Source: Staphylococcus sp. 17KM0847 (lineage in GTDB: Bacteria; Bacillota; Bacilli; Staphylococcales; Staphylococcaceae). Taken from it: 64,000 nt of DNA. Shown here piece after piece: positions 20,430-29,655 of this stretch. The stretch covers positions 248,001 to 312,000 of the forward strand of contig NZ_CP040781.1 in the NCBI RefSeq assembly GCF_013463155.1, in the 5' to 3' direction. The position numbers and the translations under genes are program-made. Numbering within the stretch: position 1 is the stretch's first letter; each line of letters starts with the position of its first letter. The notes below the pieces were generated by a model. That model saw only the letters and a program-made list of their open reading frames with translations, was not told the DNA's origin and ran no database searches.

Positions 20430-22424
20430 TTAAACAAAAAGTGAACCAATTTGGTATACAGCTAGGGACAAGATGTATGCAGTCACCAATGGATAGGCTA
20501 CTGCAAATGCAGTCCATTTCCACGAAGTCGTTTCTTTGCGTATTGCAGCAACAGTCGCTAAACATGGAATATATAATAGAATAAAGACCATAAATGAGTA
20601 AGCAGATAATGCTGTAAAATGAGTAGATACCATTGAAACAAGAGCATCATCATTTACTGCATAGATGATAGCCATCGCACTGACTACAACTTCTTTAGCG
20701 AGAAAGCCAGGAATCAATGTTGCAGTAGCTTGCCAAGAGCTGAATCCGAGTGGAATAAATAAAGGTGCGAGTGCTGCGCCGATTAAATGTAAGAAGCTTT
20801 CATCTATTGGAACATCAAATCCACCCGGCCCGGCATAATTGAGTAGCCAAATAATAACAGAGCCTGCAAAAATAAAGGTGCCTGCTTTTTTGACAAACCC
20901 TTTCCCTTTTTCCCACGTACTGCGCCATAATGTTTTAAGAGATGGTAAGCGATAAGGTGGGAGTTCTACTACAAAAATAGAAGTGTCTTTTTTGAGAACC
21001 GTTTTGGATAAAATCCAGCTTACGATAAGTGCAACGACAATACCTAGCACATATAAACTTAATACGATCAATGCCTGATGTTGCGCAAAAAAGATACCAA
21101 CAAAAAGGGCGTACACAGGTAGACGTGCTGAACAAGACATAAAAGGTGCAATTAAAATAGTTGTTAAGCGTTCTTTTTCTTCTTCTATACTACGAGCTGC
21201 CATAATTCCGGGTACGTTACAGCCGAATCCGATAATCATCGGGATGAAGGATTTGCCATTTAATCCAAAGCTCTCCATAATTCTATCCATAATAACGGCA
21301 ATACGTGCCATATATCCAGAGTCCTCTAAAAGTGAAATGAAGAAAAATAGCACTAAAATTTGCGGGACAAACACGAGTACACCACCGACACCAGCAATAA
21401 TCCCATCTGTCACAAGGTCTTGAATTGTAGGATAGATTCCGACTGAAGTCATAAGCTGCTTAACGAAGTCAGTTAAAGCACCCCCGAAAAAAGCATCTAA
21501 TTTATCTGATAATGGTGTACCTATCCATGTGAAAGTGGTTTGAAAAATAAACCACATAATCCCTAGAAAAATAGGAATACCTAAAATTTTATGTGTTAAT
21601 AGCTTATCAATGCGTTCTGTAAGATAATGTGTTTTTTGATTAGGGTAAGTAACGGTCTGTTGTAATAATTGATGTATGTATGCTTGACGGCATTGTTGAA
21701 TATGGTGGGCAATATCTAAACTTGCCGATGCGTTTGATGCATGAATAACCATGTCGAGTTGTTTACAAAGCATGTCACCCAAGTAAGTTTTTACGGTAGG
21801 GTTATTGAGCAAATATTGAATTGCTAAAAAACGATAATGTTTTGTTTCTAATGATAAGTGCTTTGGTAATTGTTGAATGATTGCCTCAATAGTCGTTTCT
21901 ACTGTTGGTCCGTAATCAATTTTAAGAGGTCTTCTTGTTGAAGTGTGGTGATCGCTTAAAGCTTTTAAGACTTCACTACTTCCTTTTCCTGTTCGAGCGA
22001 TGACGGGTATAATAGGGATGTGTAGTTTTTTCATGAGTGATTCATGATCGATACGAATTCCCCGTTTACTTGCCACATCAACCATATTGAGACCGATTAA
22101 CAAAGGCGCACCAAACTCCATAAGTTGTACGGTTAAGTTAAAGTTACGTTCAATCTGTGCTGCATCGATAATATTGACCATACCGTCAAAACTACCATTG
22201 AGTAAATAATCTGTAACAACGGTTTCATCCCTTGAAATAGGAACAAGGTCGTAAATACCAGGAAGATCTACGAGTTGACCTGATTTTTGTTTGAGCTGTC
22301 CGATTTTCTTTTCAACGGTCACACCGCTCCAATTGCCTACATATTCATATGAACCAGTGAGTGCATTGAATAAAGAAGTTTTGCCAACATTGGGGTTTCC
22401 AAGAATACAATATGTACTATTCAT
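20430..22424 (-). CDS. feoB: Ferrous iron transporter FeoB
   Basis: A 664-aa Fe(II) permease. The N-terminal G domain has G1 GNPNVGKTS (residues 9-17), G3 [10 protein letters not shown] and G4 GLNMVD. A helical linker precedes two Gate domains; [13 protein letters not shown] and [12 protein letters not shown] carry the conserved cysteines of the permease. The ATG at 22424 overlaps the feoA stop by 8 bp; the upstream in-frame extension would read through feoA and is rejected. The operon is feoA-feoB-Cys-rich protein, controlled by Fur. Confidence 0.96.
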   Translation of the reverse strand: MNSTYCILGNPNVGKTSLFNALTGSYEYVGNWSGVTVEKKIGQLKQKSGQLVDLPGIYDLVPISRDETVVTDYLLNGSFDGMVNIIDAAQIERNFNLTVQLMEFGAPLLIGLNMVDVASKRGIRIDHESLMKKLHIPIIPVIARTGKGSSEVLKALSDHHTSTRRPLKIDYGPTVETTIEAIIQQLPKHLSLETKHYRFLAIQYLLNNPTVKTYLGDMLCKQLDMVIHASNASASLDIAHHIQQCRQAYIHQLLQQTVTYPNQKTHYLTERIDKLLTHKILGIPIFLGIMWFIFQTTFTWIGTPLSDKLDAFFGGALTDFVKQLMTSVGIYPTIQDLVTDGIIAGVGGVLVFVPQILVLFFFISLLEDSGYMARIAVIMDRIMESFGLNGKSFIPMIIGFGCNVPGIMAARSIEEEKERLTTILIAPFMSCSARLPVYALFVGIFFAQHQALIVLSLYVLGIVVALIVSWILSKTVLKKDTSIFVVELPPYRLPSLKTLWRSTWEKGKGFVKKAGTFIFAGSVIIWLLNYAGPGGFDVPIDESFLHLIGAALAPLFIPLGFSSWQATATLIPGFLAKEVVVSAMAIIYAVNDDALVSMVSTHFTALSAYSFMVFILLYIPCLATVAAIRKETTSWKWTAFAVAYPLVTAYILSLAVYQIGSLFV

Positions 22425-22653
22425 AGCTGTACTCCAAGCATATGTCGCAGGCATCACAGTTTCTAATACAAATGTGTTGTCCGTTAATATTAAGTGTACA
22501 AGGTCCTTTAAACAATCCCTTTTGATGAACTGAGATTGTTGTTCCTTCATGACATCCGAGTGCGCGTAGGCGACGTTGTAAATGAAGGTTCGTTGTGCTT
22601 AGAGACTTAATTCGGTATTGTGTACCGACTTCTGCATTTGCTGCATGAATCAT
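22417..22653 (-). CDS. feoA: Ferrous iron transport accessory protein FeoA
   Basis: A 78-aa SH3-like protein that works with FeoB. It shows RIKSL...[18 protein letters not shown], the FeoA core. It carries an unusual number of cysteines at the C-terminus ([11 protein letters not shown], about residues 61-73), more than I expect in FeoA proteins. The ATG at 22653 follows GTGGGTGGAAG. It is the first gene of the operon, about 25 bp downstream of a Fur box. Confidence 0.88.
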   Translation of the reverse strand: MIHAANAEVGTQYRIKSLSTTNLHLQRRLRALGCHEGTTISVHQKGLFKGPCTLNINGQHICIRNCDACDICLEYSYE

Positions 22654-22678
22654 ACTTCCACCCACTTCTTAACATTAA

Positions 22679-22699
22679 TGATAATCATTTTCAATTATA
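22679..22699 (-). promoter_or_regulatory. Fur box and -10 element of feoAB
   Basis: TGATAATCATTTTCA (22679-22693) matches the 7-1-7 Fur consensus TGATAATnATTATCA with one mismatch. The minus-strand -10 TATAAT (22699-22694) is directly adjacent, so Fur would cover the transcription start. Iron-repressed feoAB expression is inferred. The rest of the 22654-22997 gap shows only A/T-rich sequence. Confidence 0.82.
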
Positions 22700-22997
22700 G
22701 AATACGATGATTTCTACTTAGGTGCAATAGTTATTTGAGTGTAAATGTGTAAAATTATCGAAAAAATAAGTGGAGAACAACATATTTTCTATAAAAATGT
22801 TGTTTGGCTGTATTTTAGCAGTATGTATCTAAGAATAACGCGTCTTCAATGACTGAATGTATAATGTTATTTTGGATTATAAAATATATTTTATACGTTA
22901 TAAGTTTTTAATGAATTAAGATTTCTGTCCGCTATCCTACATGGTATAATGACGTTGATTAATATCAAATTATTTGGAAAGGTTAGAGGTAGGGTCT

Positions 22998-24224
22998 ATG
23001 TTTTTATTAATTAATATCATAGGATTATTGGTGTTTTTAGGTGTCGCTGTTCTTTTCTCTCGTGATCGCAAAAATATCCAGTGGGGTTCTATTGGCGTTT
23101 TAGTTGTATTGAATTTAATTTTAGCTTGGTTTTTTGTGTATTTTCCAGCTGGTACATGGGTTGTTGAAAAAGCAGCAGCAGGTATAGCTTGGGTCATCGA
23201 TGCAGCATTTAAAGGTATCGGTTTTGCATTTGAAAGTTTTACTACGAATGAATCCATGGATATGGCAGTAGCTGCATTATTCCCGATTTTATTAGTTGTA
23301 CCACTATTTGATATTTTGATGTATTTAGGTATTTTGCCAAAGTTTATTCGTGCTATTGGATGGGTGTTGGCTAAAATTACACGTCAACCTAAATTTGAAG
23401 CATTTTTTGGTATTGAGATGATGTTTTTAGGGAATACAGAGGCACTTGCTGTGTCAAGCGAACAATTAAAACGCATGAATGATGCACGTGTGTTAACTAT
23501 TGCGATGATGTCTATGAGTTCGGTATCAGGCGCCATTGTAGGTGCATATGTCACAATGATTCCAGGAGAATTAGTATTAACAGCAATTCCGCTGAACATC
23601 GTAAATGCAATGATTGTGTCATCTATTTTAAATCCTGTGAAGATAGATGCAGATGATGACGTCATTTATGAGCTGCGTTCAAATGAGGCGCGTCAGCCGT
23701 TTTTCTCATTTTTGGGTGATTCGGTATTAAATGCAGGGAAATTAGTTTTAATCATTATTGCTTTCGTTATCAGCTTTGTTGCGTTAGCTGAATTAGCAGA
23801 CCGTCTTATTCACCTTATTACAGGTGGCTTAGCATCGATTATACACCTTAAAGGTAGTTTTGGATTGGATCAAATCTTAGGTGTATTTATGTGGCCATTT
23901 GCTTTACTACTAGGTTTGCCACTAGAAGAGGTATGGCCTGTTGCGCAACAGATGGCGAAAAAGATTGTGACAAATGAGTTTGTAGTAATGGGTGAAATTG
24001 CAGGAGAGGTGAATGACTATAATCCACATCGTCGTGCAGTGATTTCAACATTTTTAATTTCTTTTGCAAACTTCTCAACAATTGGGATGATTATTGGGAC
24101 ATTAAAAGGAATTGTTCAAGAAAAGACATCAGATTTTATTTCTAAATATGTTCCGATGATGCTGTTAGCAGGTATTTTAGTGTCATTACTTACAGCAGGT
24201 TTTGTTGGTTTATTTGCTTGGTAA
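22998..24224 (+). CDS. nupC: Concentrative nucleoside transporter NupC
   Basis: A 408-aa CNT-family nucleoside/proton symporter. The family motifs GNTEALAVSSEQLKRMND and VTNEFVVMGEI...NPHRRAV are intact, with an N-terminal helix triplet and FANFSTIGMIIGTLKG near the end. The ATG at 22998 follows AGAGGTAGGG and begins MFLLINIIGLLVFLG as in S. aureus; a TTG at 22974 in frame is rejected. It is a single-gene unit with its own terminator. Confidence 0.94.
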   Translation: MFLLINIIGLLVFLGVAVLFSRDRKNIQWGSIGVLVVLNLILAWFFVYFPAGTWVVEKAAAGIAWVIDAAFKGIGFAFESFTTNESMDMAVAALFPILLVVPLFDILMYLGILPKFIRAIGWVLAKITRQPKFEAFFGIEMMFLGNTEALAVSSEQLKRMNDARVLTIAMMSMSSVSGAIVGAYVTMIPGELVLTAIPLNIVNAMIVSSILNPVKIDADDDVIYELRSNEARQPFFSFLGDSVLNAGKLVLIIIAFVISFVALAELADRLIHLITGGLASIIHLKGSFGLDQILGVFMWPFALLLGLPLEEVWPVAQQMAKKIVTNEFVVMGEIAGEVNDYNPHRRAVISTFLISFANFSTIGMIIGTLKGIVQEKTSDFISKYVPMMLLAGILVSLLTAGFVGLFAW

Positions 24225-24260
24225 GTCATTGATAAAAATCTCATGCATGAGATAAACCAT

Positions 24261-24318
24261 AATAGGAGTAGGGGTCGAAGCTTTATGAATGATTAAAGAT
24301 TCGACCCCTACTCCTATT
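24261..24318 (+). terminator. Terminator of nupC
   Basis: An 18-bp perfect inverted repeat (AATAGGAGTAGGGGTCGA / TCGACCCCTACTCCTATT) with a 22-nt loop, followed by TATTTTTAT. Confidence 0.9.
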
Positions 24319-24332
24319 TATTTTTATAAAAG

Positions 24333-24436
24333 AAAAGAGTAAGATATAAAGTTTTAGACATCAATGGCTAAACTTCTATCTTACTCTTTTCACGGGAAAT
24401 GAATAATTGAGGTAGGTACTCGAGCAAATACCTACC
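24333..24436. ncRNA. Cluster of strong hairpins, possible small RNA
   Basis: Immediately after the nupC terminator lies a 14-bp perfect inverted repeat with an inner AAGTTTTAG/CTAAACTT stem (24333-24390), then GGTAGGTA / TACCTACC (24411-24436). A third weaker stem follows around 24480-24510 (CCTATTGTTG / CAATCAATAAGG). No ORF fits. The spacing and structure are more than a terminator needs. It could be an sRNA or a decayed repeat; no family was recognised. Confidence 0.35.
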
Positions 24437-24673
24437 AATGAGCAAAACCCTTCTCACTATAAACAACACAAAGGAGATGGCCTATTGTTGAATAAACAAT
24501 CAATAAGGTAATTTTTATTATACAGAGTAAAAGATAGAAAGTAAACTAAAAAATCAGAAAATTTTAAAATAAGATATATCGTGCAAGATGAGTGCTTGAG
24601 AGGTTACGCGATGTGACAATTTTGTGATAGTATGGCTTATGATAGTATTATTTCTATTAAAGGGTGTGATTGG

Positions 24674-25507
24674 GTGAAACGGACAACAAGAGATTTGATA
24701 TTAGTCCTTATTGGTTCATTTATCTTTGCGGCGGGTGTTAATGCCTTTATTATTGCAGGAGACTTAGGTGAAGGTGGCGTGACAGGATTAGCAATCATTC
24801 TTTATTATGCATTTCATATTTCACCAGCCATTACTAACTTTGTCGTTAATGCTGTGTTGATTGCAGTCGGATACAAGTTTCTAAGTAAGCGTAGCATGTA
24901 TCTGACAATAGTAGCCACAGTGTTGATTTCTATATTTTTAGGTTTAACAGAAACTTGGCAAGTACAGACAGATAATGTCATGATTAATGCTGTTTTTGGT
25001 GGATTATCTGTTGGTTTAGGTATTGGTGTCATTGTTCTGGCGGGAGGGACAACGGCTGGTACAACTATTCTTGCACGTATTGCAAATAAGTACTTGGACG
25101 TTAGCACGCCATATGCGCTACTGTTTTTTGATTTAATTGTCGTGTTGATTTCGTTAACAGTGATTCCTTTGGATCGTGCGCTTGTTACGGTAATCAGTCT
25201 ATATATTGGTACAAAAGTTATGGATTTTGTGATTGAAGGGCTGAATCCTAAAAAGGCTGTTACTATTATTTCAAAATCACCAGATCGTATTGCAAAAATG
25301 ATCGATGAAGATATTGGACGAGGCATAACGATCTTAAATGGTCGCGGTTATTTTTCTAAGAGAGAAACCGATATTTTATATGCAGTGATTAGTAAGACAC
25401 AGTTATCACGTACAAAACGTATGATTCGTAAAATTGATGCAGATGCGTTTGTTGTTGTTCATGATGTTCGAGACGTTTATGGTAATGGCTTTTGGGTTGA
25501 AGATTAA
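24674..25507 (+). CDS. YitT family membrane protein (DUF161/DUF2179)
   Basis: A 277-aa protein with five to six N-terminal helices (AAGVNAFIIAGDLGEGGVTGLAIIL is the family signature) and a soluble C-terminal DUF2179 domain (about residues 190-277, with GRGITILNGRGYFSKRE). The function in staphylococci is unknown. The GTG at 24674 is preferred because AAAGGG lies 9 bp upstream; the in-frame ATG at 24632 has no Shine-Dalgarno sequence and may lie inside the promoter. A loose CodY-like motif lies at 24549-24563 (3 mismatches). Confidence 0.82.
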   Translation: MKRTTRDLILVLIGSFIFAAGVNAFIIAGDLGEGGVTGLAIILYYAFHISPAITNFVVNAVLIAVGYKFLSKRSMYLTIVATVLISIFLGLTETWQVQTDNVMINAVFGGLSVGLGIGVIVLAGGTTAGTTILARIANKYLDVSTPYALLFFDLIVVLISLTVIPLDRALVTVISLYIGTKVMDFVIEGLNPKKAVTIISKSPDRIAKMIDEDIGRGITILNGRGYFSKRETDILYAVISKTQLSRTKRMIRKIDADAFVVVHDVRDVYGNGFWVED

Positions 25508-25600
25508 TCACGCAAAAGTTAGAGTGATAACATTGATAGTGACCGCTTACAAATACTGTATTGCTGGGTCTGAAGTTACAATAAAAACGATTCTAAATCT

Positions 25601-25735
25601 GTAAGTAAATACAGGTAGCTGCCTAAAATGAAATCGTGTGTATACTCTTTTGGCTTCTAACCTTATTTGAATGGAGTGGGACTACGAAAGCTTTTTACAA
25701 CAATGCGCTTTCTGTCTCGCTCCTTTTTGTGTCTA
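25601..25735 (+). repeat. Dispersed intergenic repeat with terminal hairpin, copy A
   Basis: The segment begins GTAAGTAAATACAGGTAGC, then CCTAAAATGAAA, and ends in a long hairpin (GGAGTGGGACTACGAAAGC... / ...GCGCTTTCTGTCTCGCTCC). The same order of elements recurs at 38266-38382. It follows the YitT-family gene and may terminate its transcript. The copies are degenerate, so homology is a visual judgement. Confidence 0.5.
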
Positions 25736-25781
25736 AGGAAAATAGTCATGTATGGTGTTAGTAATATCATGTGAAAAATGG

Positions 25782-25812
25782 TATAATACGCCAAGTATGA
25801 TAATGATTCTCA
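25782..25812 (+). promoter_or_regulatory. -10 element and Fur box of fhuCBG
   Basis: TATAAT at 25782-25787 is followed after 10 bp by TGATAATGATTCTCA (25798-25812), a 7-1-7 Fur box with one mismatch. The operator covers the predicted start site. Iron-dependent repression of fhuCBG is inferred and agrees with the known S. aureus regulation. Confidence 0.82.
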
Positions 25813-25868
25813 ATTGTATGGTGAGTTTATAATATAAATGAAGAAGATATATAGAAAGAGGGATGACA

Positions 25869-26672
25869 ATGAGCAGATTAACGGGGAAAGAAGTAACGAT
25901 TGGTTACGGTGATCGTGTCATTGTGAATAATTTAGATGTTGCTATACCAGATGGTCAAATCACTTCTATTATTGGTCCTAATGGTTGTGGCAAGTCAACA
26001 CTTTTAAAGGCTTTATCACGATTATTAAATGCTAAAAGTGGTGAAATCTATTTGGATGGTAAAAACATACAGTCGCAACCGACAAAAGAAGTGGCTAAAA
26101 AGATTGCTATCTTACCCCAATCACCTGATGTTGCAGATGGTTTAACAGCAGGTGAGTTGGTATCTTATGGGCGTTTTCCACATCAAAAAGGTTTTGGCAG
26201 ACTGAGTGAAAAAGATAAAGAAGAGATTGACTGGGCTATGCGTGTCACAGGTACGATTGACTTTAAACATCGTGCGGTAAACGACTTGAGTGGTGGACAA
26301 AGACAACGCGTATGGATTGCTATGGCATTGGCACAAAAGACGGATATTATCTTTTTAGATGAACCGACAACATATTTGGATATCTCCCATCAACTTGAAA
26401 TTTTAGAGCTTGTTCAACAATTAAATGAAGAACATGGTACGACAATTATTATGGTGTTACATGATATTAACCAAGCAATACGTTTTTCAGACCATTTAAT
26501 CGCGATGAAACAAGGTGAAATTATTAAGCAAGGTGAAACACAAGAAGTATTGACAAATCAAATATTAGAAGAGGTTTTTAATATTGATGCCGAGCTGAGT
26601 ACAGACCCACGAACAGGAAAACCTATGCTTGTCACTTATAATTTATTATGTAAACACTATGAAAAAGTATAA
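25869..26672 (+). CDS. fhuC: Siderophore ABC transporter ATPase FhuC
   Basis: A 267-aa ABC ATPase for hydroxamate siderophore import; in S. aureus FhuC also energises staphyloferrin uptake. Walker A is IGPNGCGKST, the signature LSGGQRQR, Walker B IIFLDEP, and the H-loop VLHDINQ. The ATG at 25869 is preferred over that at 25863 because of spacing from GAAAGAGGG. It is the first gene of fhuCBG, with fhuB following after 25 bp. No binding protein is encoded here; FhuD is elsewhere in staphylococci. Confidence 0.92.
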   Translation: MSRLTGKEVTIGYGDRVIVNNLDVAIPDGQITSIIGPNGCGKSTLLKALSRLLNAKSGEIYLDGKNIQSQPTKEVAKKIAILPQSPDVADGLTAGELVSYGRFPHQKGFGRLSEKDKEEIDWAMRVTGTIDFKHRAVNDLSGGQRQRVWIAMALAQKTDIIFLDEPTTYLDISHQLEILELVQQLNEEHGTTIIMVLHDINQAIRFSDHLIAMKQGEIIKQGETQEVLTNQILEEVFNIDAELSTDPRTGKPMLVTYNLLCKHYEKV

Positions 26673-26697
26673 TGAAAAGTAATAGAGGAAAATGATA

Positions 26698-27699
26698 ATG
26701 AAAAGAAAATCAATCGGTCATATACCCTTTACATTACAACTTGTATTATCAATTGTTATTTTGTGTGTTGTATTTGTTCTATCTATTATTTTAGGGGATG
26801 CACGTGTTCATGTGACAACGATTGTTGAGGCGATTTTGCATTATAATCCTACAAATCAGTCACACAATGTTATTTCTGAGATTCGTATCCCTCGTAATAT
26901 CGGCGCATTATTAGTAGGTGTTGCACTAGCTACTGCAGGCGCGGTTATACAAGGCGTCACAAAAAATAGTTTAGCAGACCCTAGTCTAATTGGATTGAAT
27001 GCAGGTGCGGCATTTGCATTGGCTGTTACATTTGCTTTTTATCCCAATGCTTCGTTTCTTGTTCTTATCTTTTCAAGTTTTGCTGGAGCTGTTTTAGGAG
27101 GCGTGCTCGTACTTATTATTGGATCGTCTAGACGTGATGGTTTTAACCCGATGCGATTGATACTAGCAGGAGCGGCTGTTAGTGCTTTACTAACAGCATT
27201 AAGCCAAGGTGTTGCACTTATTTTTCGTCTTAATCAGTCGATTAATTTTTGGAGTGCAGGTGGTGTATCCGGAACAAACTGGCAACAAGTATGGATAGCT
27301 ACACCTATTATTGGCATGGCACTTTTAATCTTAATATCAATGAGTAGACAGCTTACAATATTGAGCTTAGGAGAAGCATTAGCAGCGGGGCTAGGTCAAA
27401 ATATTAAGTATATCCGTTTAGTGAGTGTACTGTTAACGATGTTGTTAGCAGGAATTTCGGTTGCAATGGTTGGACAAATTGCATTTGTTGGATTGATTGT
27501 CCCTCATATTGTACGCTTTTTAGTCGGTACAGATTATGTCAAAGTTTTACCAATGACAGCCGTATTAGGAGGAACGTTAGTACTGGCTGCTGATTTAATT
27601 GCACGCTTATTAGGTGAGGCGCCAATGAGTGCGATTATTTCATTTATCGGAGTGCCTTACTTTCTATATTTAATTCGTAAAGGAGGGCATACGATATGA
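26698..27699 (+). CDS. fhuB: Ferrichrome/hydroxamate ABC permease FhuB
   Basis: A 333-aa FecCD-family permease with about ten helices. The motifs RIPRNIGALLVGVALATAGAV, NSLADPSLIGLNAG and GLIVPHIVRFLVG (coupling helix region) are present. The ATG at 26698 suits the AGAGGAA ribosome binding site better than the ATG at 26692. Its stop overlaps fhuG (ATGA), which points to coupled translation of the two permease halves. Confidence 0.92.
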   Translation: MKRKSIGHIPFTLQLVLSIVILCVVFVLSIILGDARVHVTTIVEAILHYNPTNQSHNVISEIRIPRNIGALLVGVALATAGAVIQGVTKNSLADPSLIGLNAGAAFALAVTFAFYPNASFLVLIFSSFAGAVLGGVLVLIIGSSRRDGFNPMRLILAGAAVSALLTALSQGVALIFRLNQSINFWSAGGVSGTNWQQVWIATPIIGMALLILISMSRQLTILSLGEALAAGLGQNIKYIRLVSVLLTMLLAGISVAMVGQIAFVGLIVPHIVRFLVGTDYVKVLPMTAVLGGTLVLAADLIARLLGEAPMSAIISFIGVPYFLYLIRKGGHTI

Positions 27700-28712
27700 T
27701 TCATCCACAACATATATTGAAGCAACGTATCGTTTTGTGCATTACCGTAATCATGCTATTCATGGCTATGATTTGGAGTATGACAACGGGTGAATATCCT
27801 ATGACATATCATCAAATCGTACAAACACTATTAGGTAAAGGGACTTATGCAGATACATTGATACTCATGGACTTTCGTATGCCACGTGTTGCAATTACGT
27901 TGATGGCTGGTATTGCATTAAGTATGAGTGGTGCGATTTTGCAAAGTGTTACTAAAAATCCATTAGCTGAACCCGGAATTCTGGGCATTAATGCTGGAAG
28001 TGGCTTTGCCATCGCTTTATTCATTGCAGTCGGTCATATTAGTGCGGATCACTTTGTGTATATTTTACCTCTTGTCAGCATGATAGGTGGACTCGTAACA
28101 GCACTTTTTATTTTTCTATTCAGTTATAGTGGAACAAAAGGACTGTCTCCTGCAAGTATGGTACTCGTTGGTGTGGGATTATCAGCTGCATTGTCAGGAG
28201 GCGCATTAACTTTACTAGCTACGTTCGACCGTGATCAGTCTGAATTTATTGCCACATGGTTTGCTGGTAATATATGGGGAGACAGTTGGCCATTTGTATG
28301 GGCATTCTTACCTTGGTTATTGCTGCTTGTACCCTATCTTTTCTATAAAGCAGAGACACTTAATATTTTACATACAAACGATTTGACTTCAGTAAGTCTC
28401 GGCATATCTTTGAATAAAGAACGTTTTATACTGGTATTGGTTGCTGTACTTTTATCTTCGGCAGCAGTATCAGTCGCAGGGTCAATCGGTTTTATCGGAT
28501 TGATGGGACCACATATTGCAAAATCAATAGTAGGGCCACGCCATCAGCTCTTTTTACCGATTGCATTGATTACAGGTGCTTTCTTATTGGTCATATCTGA
28601 TACTATTGGAAAAATTGTACTTCAACCTACGGGGGTACCGGCGGGGATTGTTGTAGCTATTATTGGTGCACCGTACTTTTTATATTTAATGTATCGTACA
28701 CGTTCGGTTTGA
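27696..28712 (+). CDS. fhuG: Ferrichrome/hydroxamate ABC permease FhuG
   Basis: A 338-aa FecCD-family permease and partner of FhuB. It has FRMPRVAITLMAGIALSMSGAI, NPLAEPGILGINAGSG and GFIGLMGPHIAKSIVG. The start is in an ATGA overlap with fhuB, after GGAGGGCA. It is the last gene of the Fur-controlled operon. No clear terminator is visible in the 170 bp that follow. Confidence 0.92.
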   Translation: MIHPQHILKQRIVLCITVIMLFMAMIWSMTTGEYPMTYHQIVQTLLGKGTYADTLILMDFRMPRVAITLMAGIALSMSGAILQSVTKNPLAEPGILGINAGSGFAIALFIAVGHISADHFVYILPLVSMIGGLVTALFIFLFSYSGTKGLSPASMVLVGVGLSAALSGGALTLLATFDRDQSEFIATWFAGNIWGDSWPFVWAFLPWLLLLVPYLFYKAETLNILHTNDLTSVSLGISLNKERFILVLVAVLLSSAAVSVAGSIGFIGLMGPHIAKSIVGPRHQLFLPIALITGAFLLVISDTIGKIVLQPTGVPAGIVVAIIGAPYFLYLMYRTRSV

Positions 28713-28883
28713 GTAATATTCAATCCAAAGGCGGAGTACAAAAGTGGGTCGGCATGTTATACTGGGTTTGGATATGAAAATTGATTAAAAGTATCGTTTT
28801 TTCTTTTACAGTCGAGCATGTATGACTATATTATGATACACTAGAAATATTAAAATTGATGGTATATGTGTAGGAGGAGCGCC

Positions 28884-29384
28884 ATGAAAGATTTAATTAA
28901 AAACCATGTCTTAAACGGTGAATTTGAATCAGTGAAAAATTTAATGGCTGCAACGGACTTCCTAGAGTTTGAAGAGGCTTTTATATCAAGTGCACATGAA
29001 CAAGAGAGCGTAATGTATTATACGTGTTTGTTAGATATGATTAAAGAAGAGGAAACATCTGAAATTCATGACCTTGCCTTTTTGTTACTCGTCTATCCCT
29101 TGAGTGATGTAGCAGGTGCTTTAGATGCGGCATATTACCATGCTAAGGCATCTATTGAACTCACGAAGGGACAAGAAGTGAAAAGTCTATTGCAAATGTT
29201 ATTATTACATGCAATTCCCGAACCTGTAATTTCAGATAAGCAGGCTTTTAATACATCGAAACAGATTTTAAAACTTGATCCGAACAACAAAGTAGCACGC
29301 AATGTTCTGAAAGAAACAGCGAAACGCATGGATCAAGTTGTTGTAGACTTTGATCAACTGAATACTTATAAGGATGCTAAATAA
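28884..29384 (+). CDS. Conserved staphylococcal helical protein, unknown function
   Basis: A 166-aa soluble, mostly helical acidic protein with no signal peptide or membrane helix. The C-terminal half (KQILKLDPNNKVARNVLKE) looks like a single TPR-type helix pair. The ATG at 28884 follows a perfect TAGGAGGAG. It is a monocistronic unit between fhuG and an efflux pump. I do not recognise a function. Confidence 0.7.
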   Translation: MKDLIKNHVLNGEFESVKNLMAATDFLEFEEAFISSAHEQESVMYYTCLLDMIKEEETSEIHDLAFLLLVYPLSDVAGALDAAYYHAKASIELTKGQEVKSLLQMLLLHAIPEPVISDKQAFNTSKQILKLDPNNKVARNVLKETAKRMDQVVVDFDQLNTYKDAK

Positions 29385-29405
29385 ATAGAGTTATCATTCA
29401 ATACT

Positions 29406-29464
29406 TAGTAGTTAACCGAGATATTTTGTATGACGTATGGATTCAAATATCTCAGTGAGCTACT
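29406..29464 (+). terminator. Terminator after the 166-aa gene
   Basis: An imperfect long stem (TAGTAGTTAACCGAGATATTT / AAATATCTCAGTGAGCTACTA) followed by TTTTTTATTTTT. Confidence 0.85.
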
Positions 29465-29655
29465 ATTTTTTATTTTTAAGAATAGAGATAAGAAGGATAT
29501 TTTTTGATCATATACGTTTGCCATTACTTTGATTCATCCATAACTTTACTTTTTATAAAAGTAAGCGATTACCTTGAGTCGAATACTTTTCTTTGCTATT
29601 TGTACCATGTATAATGTCAAAGTTACTTTATTTTAAGAAAAAGGAGCAATCAGTC

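Noticed and set aside
24549-24563. CodY-like box upstream of the YitT-family gene
   Set aside because: Three of fifteen positions mismatch, which in A/T-rich DNA is common by chance. It is mentioned with the gene but not called as a site.
24814-25326. 170-codon minus-strand ORF
   Set aside because: It lies wholly inside the YitT-family gene in antisense, has no family motifs and no ribosome binding site. The overlapping gene has clear conserved motifs.
29601-29615. TGTACCATGTATAAT, also found near 42955
   Set aside because: It looks like a shared extended -10 promoter form rather than a repeat or operator; the flanks differ.
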